A DNA stretch of 64,000 nucleotides from assembly GCF_037327425.1 (NCBI RefSeq), contig NZ_CP147846.1:3844001-3908000 (forward strand). Direction: 5' to 3'. Positions 21,801 to 30,247 of this stretch are shown one piece after another; position 1 is the first letter of the stretch, and the number at the start of each line of letters is the position of its first letter. The position numbers and the translations under genes were made by a program. Source of the stretch: Rhodococcus sovatensis (GTDB taxonomy: Bacteria > Actinomycetota > Actinomycetes > Mycobacteriales > Mycobacteriaceae). The notes under the pieces were generated by a model, which was not told the origin of the DNA, ran no database searches, and worked only from the letters and a program-made list of their open reading frames with translations.

Positions 21801-24800
21801 GCTGGCGGCTCTCGCGTGAGGAGGTCCAGGGCTCATCCCCGCGTCCGCGGGGAGCACCTCTCCGCATCAGCTGTCAATTCCACGAATGGGGGCTCATCCC
21901 CGCGTCCGCGGGGAGCACTACCGGTGAAGCGCCGCGGGCGATCACCCGCCCGGGCTCATCCCCGCGTCCGCGGGGAGCACAAGCATCACTACACCTCCAC
22001 TCAGGTGCTCTCGGGCTCATCCCCGCGTCCGCGGGGAGCACTCCGACGTGGTTGCGGCGGCCTGGGAGTCAGGGGGCTCATCCCCGCGTCCGCGGGGAGC
22101 ACATCCCCATCGGCACAGATGTGTGTCACCCCTTGGGCTCATCCCCGCGTCCGCGGGGAGCACTTGCCGTCGCCGAGCTGCTCCCATCCCTCGAAGGGCT
22201 CATCCCCGCGTCCGCGGGGAGCACGCGTATGCGGAACCGTATGAGGTAGCCAACGCGGGCTCATCCCCGCGTCCGCGGGGAGCACCCGGGTGTGTCGATC
22301 CTGCACACCGCGCACGAGGGCTCATCCCCGCGTCCGCGGGGAGCACAAATACGCCTGTGCGGCTGCAACCTCGGGCTTGGGCTCATCCCCGCGTCCGCGG
22401 GGAGCACTGCCGAGCTGTGACCAGCCGTTGCCGACTGTTGGGCTCATCCCCGCGTCCGCGGGGAGCACAACGTCGTCGCACCATTGATGCGGCGAGCGAC
22501 GGGCTCATCCCCGCGTCCGCGGGGAGCACAACTCGGCTTGGTTGGTCAACTCTTCCGGGTCGGGCTCATCCCCGCGTCCGCGGGGAGCACTCAGGGCTCG
22601 GAACCGTCGACGACTTTCCGAGGGGCTCATCCCCGCGTCCGCGGGGAGCACAATCCCTCCGCCACCGCCAAAGCTCCCCACCTGGGCTCATCCCCGCGTC
22701 CGCGGGGAGCACCTGAGGAGGACCAGTGAGCGCGCAGTATCACTGGGCTCATCCCCGCGTCCGCGGGGAGCACCAGTGGAGGGCGGTGTCGTCGTCGACG
22801 GTCCTGGGCTCATCCCCGCGTCCGCGGGGAGCACGTCGTCGAACTGTCCGGTGGCCCGTTCGACGTGGGCTCATCCCCGCGTCCGCGGGGAGCACGTATC
22901 TACGTTCGTTCGTACGTTCGTACGTACGGGCTCATCCCCGCGTCCGCGGGGAGCACACGCCGTTCGCCTTCGCGACCCACACGTTGTCGGGCTCATCCCC
23001 GCGTCCGCGGGGAGCACTCATCAGCTCTCACCGCATCCACGGCCGACGAGGGCTCATCCCCGCGTCCGCGGGGAGCACGGTTACCGACACTGGGCGGCGT
23101 GCCTGGCAGGGGGCTCATCCCCGCGTCCGCGGGGAGCACCGTAGAAGCGCGTCCATATCATAGTCGGCCGCGGGCTCATCCCCGCGTCCGCGGGGAGCAC
23201 GTTCGTCGGACGCAGCGCCGGGGTCGAATTCGAGGGCTCATCCCCGCGTCCGCGGGGAGCACCGGATTGGCGACCAGGGGCAAGGGCACTGGTGGGGCTC
23301 ATCCCCGCGTCCGCGGGGAGCACGCGAGGTCCGTCCTGCCGAATCCGAATTCCCCGGGCTCATCCCCGCGTCCGCGGGGAGCACGTTGGTGATTCGCTGC
23401 GCGAGGGTGTCCATCAGGGCTCATCCCCGCGTCCGCGGGGAGCACTTCGAGGTCGGCTCGGTATTGCGCCTCTTGCCGGGCTCATCCCCGCGTCCGCGGG
23501 GAGCACATCGCGCACTCTCGCACCGACGTCGAAACCCTGGGCTCATCCCCGCGTCCGCGGGGAGCACTAGAGGGTCAGAGCTTCTCCTCGGGCGGTGGTG
23601 GGCTCATCCCCGCGTCCGCGGGGAGCACGTCCGGGTCGGGCGGGAGCAGCCTGTTTCCGAGGGCTCATCCCCGCGTCCGCGGGGAGCACATCCGCGCGAA
23701 GAACCCTTCGATCCCTACATCGGGCTCATCCCCGCGTCCGCGGGGAGCACCATCGCAGACGAGACCCATACATCGGCCACCCGGGCTCATCCCCGCGTCC
23801 GCGGGGAGCACTCAGTGGTGTCGATGTTCTGACTGCGTCGGCTGGGCTCATCCCCGCGTCCGCGGGGAGCACGTGCAGTTGCCACCGGACACTCCGATGG
23901 AACTGGGCTCATCCCCGCGTCCGCGGGGAGCACTTCATGCCGATCTGGCGTGCGAGTTCGGCTGCGGGCTCATCCCCGCGTCCGCGGGGAGCACCGGATA
24001 CAGCGACCAGTCGGCGAACTCGCGGACGGGCTCATCCCCGCGTCCGCGGGGAGCACTACCCGTGACTACGTGTGTTCACGGTCGGACCGGGCTCATCCCC
24101 GCGTCCGCGGGGAGCACTCCCATGCAACTGCAAAGCCCGTCGCCGCGCCGGGCTCATCCCCGCGTCCGCGGGGAGCACCACCCCGAACGGAATGCCTGAC
24201 AGGCGAGCCCGGGCTCATCCCCGCGTCCGCGGGGAGCACAAGGACGAACGTGTCCCGCTCCTCACTGCCGGGGGCTCATCCCCGCGTCCGCGGGGAGCAC
24301 CCGCCGACCGGCTCGAACGTGACCGTGCCGGTGGGCTCATCCCCGCGTCCGCGGGGAGCACCTGCGCACCTACATTGCGCGCTTGCTGCGGGTGGGCTCA
24401 TCCCCGCGTCCGCGGGGAGCACCTGCAATCGGAGATCAAGCCAGACGTCCTCGTGGGCTCATCCCCGCGTCCGCGGGGAGCACCCGGATCGGTTGTCGTA
24501 GTTCGCGAGCTGCTCGGGCTCATCCCCGCGTCCGCGGGGAGCACTTTCGCGAGGGTGGCGATGCCATTGGCGTTGAGGGCTCATCCCCGCGTCCGCGGGG
24601 AGCACTCGACATCCCCTTCGAAGGCCCGCTGACCGGCGGGCTCATCCCCGCGTCCGCGGGGAGCACGGCATCCCGAACAGGCTGCGGCCTTCGAACTCGG
24701 GCTCATCCCCGCGTCCGCGGGGAGCACCACCATGACCCAACCGACCGACCCGTCCTCACGGGCTCATCCCCGCGTCCGCGGGGAGCACGCCGAGATGAAG

Positions 24801-25705
24801 AAGGCGAACCTGCCCGGCGCGGGCTCATCCCCGCGTCCGCGGGGAGCACACTGCTCGGTGACACCGCAGGCGATTTCATCGGGGCTCATCCCCGCGTCCG
24901 CGGGGAGCACCCGAAGACTGCCGACCTGGTTCAACCGGGTCCGGGCTCATCCCCGCGTCCGCGGGGAGCACCCGCCGACGCGCTCGAGTGCGGCTGAGAA
25001 TCGGGGCTCATCCCCGCGTCCGCGGGGAGCACGCACAGGCGAATCTCATCATCCGATCCGGTCCGGGCTCATCCCCGCGTCCGCGGGGAGCACAACGCCA
25101 ATTGCTCCGGTGTGTTCCCGGACCCGGGCTCATCCCCGCGTCCGCGGGGAGCACATGTATCGAATGGACGAGGAAGTGGTCACCACGGGCTCATCCCCGC
25201 GTCCGCGGGGAGCACCCGAGGACCAGATCCGTCGGACCCGAGGACACGTTGGCTCATCCCCGCGTCCGCGGGGAGCACGGGAGCCATCCCCGTTCGACGC
25301 GATTCGTCGTGGGCTCATCCCCGCGTCCGCGGGGAGCACACCGCGACCATCGAGGGCATCGCGCCGTCGTGGGGCTCATCCCCGCGTCCGCGGGGAGCAC
25401 ATCGAGCTCGGCACGATGTACCCGAAGGAACAGGGCTCATCCCCGCGTCCGCGGGGAGCACCCCTGCGACACGAGGTACTCCGCGGCCGACCCGGGCTCA
25501 TCCCCGCGTCCGCGGGGAGCACGCCCGGGTCAACGTCGGAGTCAACGACGAGGAGGGCTCATCCCCGCGTCCGCGGGGAGCACGACCATTGTTGCCGTGA
25601 GCTGGATGATCAACCGGGCTCATCCCCGCGTCCGCGGGGAGCACAAGAGCAAGCGCGGCCCGGCACTGGCGCGCTTGGGCTCATCCCCGCGTCCGCGGGG
25701 AGCAC
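9829..25705 (-). CRISPR. Type I-E CRISPR array, leader-side segment (260 repeats)
   Basis: Repeats start at 9838 and recur every 61 bp to the leader-proximal copy at 25677-25705. Stepping through checkpoints (10753, 11973, 13194, 14415, 14903, 14992, 16212, 17432, 18652, 19875, 21097, 22318, 23539, 24760, 25677) gives 259 intervals, hence 260 repeats. Almost all match the consensus. Exceptions are mostly in the first plus-strand base and in one repeat carrying a 28-nt insert (14903-14959). Spacers are 32 nt, occasionally 33-34. Two spacers occur twice (11209/12734 and 13650/15021). New spacers are expected to enter at 25705, next to cas2. With the two other segments the array totals about 315 repeats. 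Confidence 0.98.
14903..14959. repeat. CRISPR repeat split by a 28-nt insert
   Basis: The repeat is normal to GTCCGC (14922), then has 28 extra bases (14923-14950, beginning GTGGGTACTTTTTCATGG), and resumes with GGGGAGCAC. The neighbouring spacers are normal 32-mers. The first 27 bases of the insert match the outermost terminal repeat of the IS21 relic (5856-5882) at 22 positions without gaps, and both end in GACA. The Cas6e hairpin of this repeat is broken. Confidence 0.85.
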
Positions 25706-25756
25706 TCTTGCTGACCAGGGGAAATTCCTGATCGAAGTGTGATTCTGAATCACTTC
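25706..25756 (-). promoter_or_regulatory. CRISPR leader core with an inverted repeat
   Basis: Only 51 bp separate the first repeat from the cas2 stop, so the functional leader must be short or extend into cas2. An inverted repeat, GAAGTGTGATTC-T-GAATCACTTC (25734-25756, one bulged base), abuts the cas2 stop codon. It could be a binding site for an architectural protein needed for spacer integration, or the terminator hairpin of the cas operon. No T-run follows it, which makes a terminator less likely. An array promoter is not obvious. Confidence 0.6.
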
Positions 25757-26128
25757 CTACGCGTCTGGCCGATTTTGACGTGCCCGCGCCTTACGGTACC
25801 GGCTCGCCTTACTCCAGCCCGCTCGAGGCTTCGCAGCCGAGTCAAGAGACTCGCCGGTGTGTGGTCGACGAACGAGTGAGACCCCGTCGATATCCACTGG
25901 TTCCCACTCGTGTCGGTGAACCAAAAAATCCAACCGTTGCTCATTGCGTGCGGGAAAGACCATGATTGCGCGTCCGTCCTTGACCAGTTCAATGCAACGC
26001 TGCCACAGCAATTCTCGTACCCGTCGCGACAGGACACCGACAAAGACCCCGGGACTGATCTCGAGCAGCCAGCGGGTGAGGTGGCCGCGCAGGCCGGCTG
26101 GACACGCGGTGACGATCAGAATCACCAT
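25757..26128 (-). CDS. cas2: CRISPR-associated endoribonuclease-fold protein Cas2e
   Basis: Cas2 dimers bridge two Cas1 dimers in the spacer-integration complex. The N-terminus (MVILIVTACPAGLRGHLTRW), followed by EISPGVFVG and the RVRELLWQRC helix, is typical of the type I-E subfamily. At 123 residues it is longer than the roughly 95-residue E. coli protein. The extra C-terminal 25-30 residues are basic (KASRYRKARARQ) and might help hold DNA. The start overlaps the cas1 stop by 7 bp, so the two are translationally coupled. It is the last gene of the operon, 51 bp from the leader-proximal repeat. Confidence 0.95.
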   Translation of the reverse strand: MVILIVTACPAGLRGHLTRWLLEISPGVFVGVLSRRVRELLWQRCIELVKDGRAIMVFPARNEQRLDFLVHRHEWEPVDIDGVSLVRRPHTGESLDSAAKPRAGWSKASRYRKARARQNRPDA

Positions 26129-27081
26129 GGGACGTCGAAATCTGTCTCGTCGTGAGACTGCCCACTGGCCACGGCCCCGGTCTTGTCATCCCACAAATAC
26201 ACGACATCGGCTTCCCATTCCGTCGATTCATCCTCATCGCCAGGAACAAGCAGCGCCTTGACATCGTGCGCGCATCGCGGCAACAACTTCTCCGCGTAGA
26301 TCAAGTCCCGGATTTTCCTGCGAGTTACCGCGGCTACATCGTCCACCTGCTCCGCGGCAACATCGAACGCTACCGGAATCGCAAACTCTGCCTTGTACAG
26401 GTCTGCGATGTCGTAAACGAACGATCGATCATGTCCGGTATGAACGAAACCGAGCCCGGGCGAACAACCCAAGGCCACGATCACCGCATGCGCCATCCCA
26501 TACAAGCAGGTTGTTGCCGCCGACAGCGCCTTGTTGACCTCATCGCCAGCGGCGAAATCGTTCGGGTCGTAATCCCGACGCACCCATTCCACTCCGGTTC
26601 GTTCAGAATGCTCCCGATAGCTCTTCCGAACTCTCGCTCCCTCCCTACCTCGTAGTTGCTGCATCGTGAGCTCCGAGGTGTCCTCACCAGGGAACCGCAT
26701 CGCATACATCGCGCGAGCAACGGCCAGTCTGGAGTCCCGCATCGACACTGCCCTTGCCTGAGCGTCGAGCAACCTGCTTGTTCTGCCCAACGGACGACCA
26801 TGTGCGTAATACCGCACACCCTGCTCCCCGACCCACACACACGTGGACCCGGACTCTGCCATCAAGACCATCGCCTGGTGCGTCACCCGGGTCCCCGGGC
26901 CGAGGAGAAGAGCACCGATGGACGCCGTCGGAATATGCACCACGCCGCGCTCGTCTGTCGCGGTAATGGCATTGCCGTCGCGGTGCACGGTGCATCGCTC
27001 CAAGTAGATGAACGATATTCGATCAGCGACGCGAACAAGCTCACTCGGTCTCGTGGGTGGCGGACCCGGAACGTTTCCCAT
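26122..27081 (-). CDS. cas1: CRISPR integrase Cas1e
   Basis: Integrates prespacers at the leader-repeat junction together with Cas2. The 319 residues fit the I-E subfamily. The metal-binding residues align with the E. coli ones at a constant offset of six: Glu147 (LRGREG), His214 (GLGFVHTGHD), Asp224 and Asp227 (FVYDIADLYK). The N-terminal beta domain includes RISFIYLERCTV. It starts 3 bp after the cas6e stop and overlaps cas2 by 7 bp. All catalytic residues are intact, so the array is probably still able to grow. The large array and largely uniform leader-side repeats agree with that. Confidence 0.97.
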   Translation of the reverse strand: MGNVPGPPPTRPSELVRVADRISFIYLERCTVHRDGNAITATDERGVVHIPTASIGALLLGPGTRVTHQAMVLMAESGSTCVWVGEQGVRYYAHGRPLGRTSRLLDAQARAVSMRDSRLAVARAMYAMRFPGEDTSELTMQQLRGREGARVRKSYREHSERTGVEWVRRDYDPNDFAAGDEVNKALSAATTCLYGMAHAVIVALGCSPGLGFVHTGHDRSFVYDIADLYKAEFAIPVAFDVAAEQVDDVAAVTRRKIRDLIYAEKLLPRCAHDVKALLVPGDEDESTEWEADVVYLWDDKTGAVASGQSHDETDFDVPW

Positions 27082-27084
27082 CGG

Positions 27085-27756
27085 CTAGCCTATTCCCAAG
27101 GGAGCCAACGTGATCAATCCGCATCCGTAGGCCTTCGCGCGACCCAGTCCATTCGTCAACACTGAACGCAACAGCACCGGGTCCTCGACCTGCAGCACAC
27201 CTTCGAACGTAGCAGTCCCGATCGTCACGGAGTGGCCGCCCTTGTTGAACTTCAAGGTCGAACGATCGACGACCCGCAACGCGGCCTCGTGTTGCGGGCC
27301 GTCAGGGATCGCAAACCCGCACTTCGCCGCCCGGTCCAGCAACCATGTCTGCTGGTGTTTGACCGTCAGATGTGCGACGGGTTTCGTGTCTCCCCAGGCC
27401 TTGTCCGACTTGTAAACACTGTGAACGGGATTTGCACGCAACCGAAACCCCCAGCGCTGGCCCGCCCGCAAGCCTGCAAGGAAGCCTCCATACTCGACGG
27501 ACTTCCACATCTCACCGGTCTGCCATCCCGCCTGTTCCACAACATGACTCAAGTCTGGTTCAACCGGGCTGACCACGTACAGAGCAATGCCATCGCGGCC
27601 CAACTCATCGACCCTCCACAGAGCCCGCCCTTCCGACTCGACGAAGGATCCCGGAGCAAATGCCGACTGAACCGCGGCATGCATGGCTTGTGGCGAGGAC
27701 AGCAGCTTGACGGCACCACGCCTGCGCCTGTTGAGAGGCATTTTCGACAGGTACAT
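27085..27756 (-). CDS. cas6e: CRISPR RNA endonuclease Cas6e (CasE)
   Basis: Cuts the precursor crRNA at the base of each repeat hairpin and stays bound in Cascade. The N-terminal MYLSKMPLN strand, the paired RAMP folds and the C-terminal glycine-rich loop NGLGRAKAYGCGLITLAPL are typical of this family. The 223-residue length is normal. The array repeat can form its expected substrate hairpin (CCCCGCG-GA-CGCGGGG) with an 8-nt 5' handle left on each spacer. The gene follows cas5e after 2 bp and precedes cas1 by 3 bp. Confidence 0.95.
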   Translation of the reverse strand: MYLSKMPLNRRRRGAVKLLSSPQAMHAAVQSAFAPGSFVESEGRALWRVDELGRDGIALYVVSPVEPDLSHVVEQAGWQTGEMWKSVEYGGFLAGLRAGQRWGFRLRANPVHSVYKSDKAWGDTKPVAHLTVKHQQTWLLDRAAKCGFAIPDGPQHEAALRVVDRSTLKFNKGGHSVTIGTATFEGVLQVEDPVLLRSVLTNGLGRAKAYGCGLITLAPLGIG

Positions 27757-27758
27757 GA

Positions 27759-28451
27759 TCAGGATCCTCCGAGTGCTGCCATAGGGTCGTGTCCACGAAT
27801 TCGGCTCGAAGGATTTTCAACGTCCATTCTCTCATCCACCACGGTCCTCCATTCGTAGCGACGGTGCCTAGGATCGAAGCTGACAGGGACGTCCTTGACC
27901 ATGTCCCCTTCCACGCCGTCCATGCCATCCAACGCGATTCGGAGAGCGACTCGCGGGGCCTGTTTCGCGCGGTACCACTCGGCTGCCTGCCAGGGGAAGC
28001 GTCGAAGCGATTCCTCCAGTGACTCATCAGAAGTGCGCAGCAGTAGTGGGAAGCTCGGTGGGCACGATCTACGGCCTAGGTAGAGCGGGAATGTCGGGTT
28101 TTTCAATGCGCTGCTTAGAGCTTCGATCAAGGAAGACTCCCCCTCCACTCCCGCAACGAAAACGGCATCACTCAAGTAGTAGCGGTACGACAGCGGGAAC
28201 GTCTTCTTCCCATCAAGGCTTCGGGCAACCTGAAAATCGCGAAGCAAGGAACCAGGTTGATCGACTCGCACACCGAATTTCAGCGAGGCTAGATGCGCGA
28301 GTTCGTCCGTGCGACGCAATCCCTGCGCTGCCGCCAACAGGCCGAGCACTCCGCTCTTGGTAGGTTCTTGTTCTGTATCGCGCCGACTGTACCTACTCGA
28401 CGCTCCCCATGCCTGCATCGGACCCGCTAGGCGAATCAACAATGCGGTCAA
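27759..28451 (-). CDS. cas5e: Cascade subunit Cas5e (CasD)
   Basis: Holds the 5' handle of the crRNA and links Cas8e to the Cas7 backbone. The N-terminus (ALLIRLAGPMQAWGASSRY) followed by RDTEQEPTKSGVLGLLAAA is the characteristic Cas5e start, and the 230-residue length is usual. The start overlaps the cas7e stop (28448-28451, ATGA), pointing to coupled translation. No deviation from the family was seen. Confidence 0.95.
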   Translation of the reverse strand: MTALLIRLAGPMQAWGASSRYSRRDTEQEPTKSGVLGLLAAAQGLRRTDELAHLASLKFGVRVDQPGSLLRDFQVARSLDGKKTFPLSYRYYLSDAVFVAGVEGESSLIEALSSALKNPTFPLYLGRRSCPPSFPLLLRTSDESLEESLRRFPWQAAEWYRAKQAPRVALRIALDGMDGVEGDMVKDVPVSFDPRHRRYEWRTVVDERMDVENPSSRIRGHDPMAALGGS

Positions 28452-29584
28452 CGTGACTCACCGATACTGAGCTGCACCGCTTGCTCGATCTCACTGATCA
28501 ACTGTGCGACGGGGATACGATCGCCGAGCACCGCCAGTGGTTCCGATGCGTCACCGACCGCCACTACCCAGGTCTTCGACGGAGCTGAATACACCTGCGC
28601 AATGTCGTTGTATCGGCTCACCAACTGTGTCGACGCCAATTCGACCACGCTGCTACCTTCCGATCTGGAGATCGGATTCTCGAACGCGCCGACGAGGTTG
28701 ATAGGTTGATCGTCACGTACGGACACAACAACGGCTTCAGGGACCGTTCTATTGGCGAAAGTGTTCTGCTTTCCCGTCGGCATCGACAATGCGAACGACT
28801 CGACGAAGGCGGCCGCCGCACGTGCCGTCGCCGCGGAGTCGCCGAGATTCTTCAGTAGCCCCGCGATATTCACGTTGGCATACCGATACAAGGTGGACGA
28901 GTTGAACTCGACGGTACCGATCATTCCGGCACCGGTCTCATGGTCCCGCTCCTGAGCATCATCGACGGCCGTGAAGTAGTCGAACTCTTGCTCGACGGCT
29001 TGAACACTGATCGCGTGCGCCACCTGCGCTGCGGCATCGACGTTGAGTTCTGCATCATCGGCCACCATCCGACCGAATAGTGCGATATCGATGCTGTGTT
29101 TCGACTGAAGCACCGCCTTCACTGCCTTGGCATCGAGCTTGCCCTCTGACACACGGGCAGCGACAGCCATTTCTGCTAGCGCCTGGTACTGACCTGCACT
29201 GAGAAACAACAGGTATCCCGATTCGTCGGGTAGCGGTGGCGCGTCCTTGGGGGTGACCTTCGCGGGTTTGGGTGTCGCCAGCTTGATTCCGGCAGCCTTG
29301 AGTATGCCGCTGGCCAGCTGTTGCGCCTCGGTCTTGTCAATACCCTGGTCGACACCAACGATATGCTCGCCGAGGAGATCGGCCACACGTTTTGTTCGGT
29401 GTCCGATGTCGCTGGTACTCAGAGTCAAGTTGAATCGCTTGCGCGTAGCCCGTTTCCACGCCTGACTCGACACTCGTGCTCGTCGAACACCGCCGTAAGT
29501 TGCCGATTTGGGACTGCCCGTGTCGTCCCGGTTTATATTGCTCGGCGGCACAGACTGAATGATGTGAATATCCAAGTAGGTCAT
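28448..29584 (-). CDS. cas7e: Cascade backbone subunit Cas7e (CasC)
   Basis: Forms the helical backbone, six copies per Cascade in the studied systems, that stretches the crRNA spacer. The N-terminus has the I-E hallmark DIHIIQSVPPSNINRDDTG, then GGVRRARVSSQAWKRATR; the middle has NSSTLYRYANVNIAGLLKNL, and the C-terminal half SFALSMPTGKQNTFANRT. The 378 residues are typical. It starts 6 bp after cse2 and overlaps cas5e by 4 bp. Confidence 0.96.
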   Translation of the reverse strand: MTYLDIHIIQSVPPSNINRDDTGSPKSATYGGVRRARVSSQAWKRATRKRFNLTLSTSDIGHRTKRVADLLGEHIVGVDQGIDKTEAQQLASGILKAAGIKLATPKPAKVTPKDAPPLPDESGYLLFLSAGQYQALAEMAVAARVSEGKLDAKAVKAVLQSKHSIDIALFGRMVADDAELNVDAAAQVAHAISVQAVEQEFDYFTAVDDAQERDHETGAGMIGTVEFNSSTLYRYANVNIAGLLKNLGDSAATARAAAAFVESFALSMPTGKQNTFANRTVPEAVVVSVRDDQPINLVGAFENPISRSEGSSVVELASTQLVSRYNDIAQVYSAPSKTWVVAVGDASEPLAVLGDRIPVAQLISEIEQAVQLSIGESR

Positions 29585-29590
29585 ACCTTT

Positions 29591-30247
29591 TCAAGCCCCT
29601 TCAGAGTCGGTCGTCGAAGAACCGTTTTGTAGAGAATTGGGTGTTGCATCAGGTTCGGTGCTGGCTACGCGCGCAAAGGTTCGTCCCCAACGGAGGCGGA
29701 CGTACGGAGCAAGCACGGGATCCTGCAGCTGCCGCAGGTCGATGGCTAGTTTGCCGTAGTCCAGCGGCTCATCTGCTGCCCGCAACAAGGCAACAAGCGA
29801 TCGGAGGTGATGGGTAACTCCGGCACGCGTCTGCGCAAGCGACACGGCCTGAAACCTAGAACGAAGTGGATTGGCTTTGTCGCGCTCCGACGCGGGCACA
29901 AGTTTCTGAACCGCTGTTCCCAGGGATACACCAATCTTGTGAACAGGCGCTTCCTTGGACTGCTGATGCAGGGCATACAGCGTCATCGCCTCATGGACAG
30001 CGAATTCCCACTGGGACGGCCCTTCTCCGAATCGCAGACCGTCCGGCAGGGATCCGACAGTGTCGTCCCATATCTCAGGCACAGTACCCGGTTCGGCCAA
30101 CACCGCACGACGCAACCGCGCCAAACGCGCATCTATGTCCGGGTGTCGGAAGCCGTCGCCGCGCCGGGCCTGAATGACGCCGATTCGGCCAATCACAGCC
30201 TTGTGCAAGGACTCGTCGCGGGTTGTGTGCGACTGTTTTTCAATCAT
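29591..30247 (-). CDS. cse2: Cascade small subunit Cse2 (Cas11e, CasB)
   Basis: The small helical subunit lies along the Cascade belly and stabilises the R-loop. Recognition rests mainly on position (between cas8e and cas7e, as in all I-E operons), size (218 residues) and helical segments with the family pattern, such as GEGPSQWEFAVHEAMTLYAL and the DYGKLAIDLRQLQDP block. The start overlaps the cas8e stop by 4 bp. The family diverges fast, so the sequence alone is less telling than context. Confidence 0.9.
   Translation of the reverse strand: MIEKQSHTTRDESLHKAVIGRIGVIQARRGDGFRHPDIDARLARLRRAVLAEPGTVPEIWDDTVGSLPDGLRFGEGPSQWEFAVHEAMTLYALHQQSKEAPVHKIGVSLGTAVQKLVPASERDKANPLRSRFQAVSLAQTRAGVTHHLRSLVALLRAADEPLDYGKLAIDLRQLQDPVLAPYVRLRWGRTFARVASTEPDATPNSLQNGSSTTDSEGA

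Noticed and set aside
2627..25742. Dozens of long plus-strand open frames with recurring SSPRPRGA, LIPASAGST and AHPRVRGEH peptides.
   Set aside because: They are translations of the CRISPR repeat in its three plus frames, none of which contains a stop. They have no gene-like start signals.
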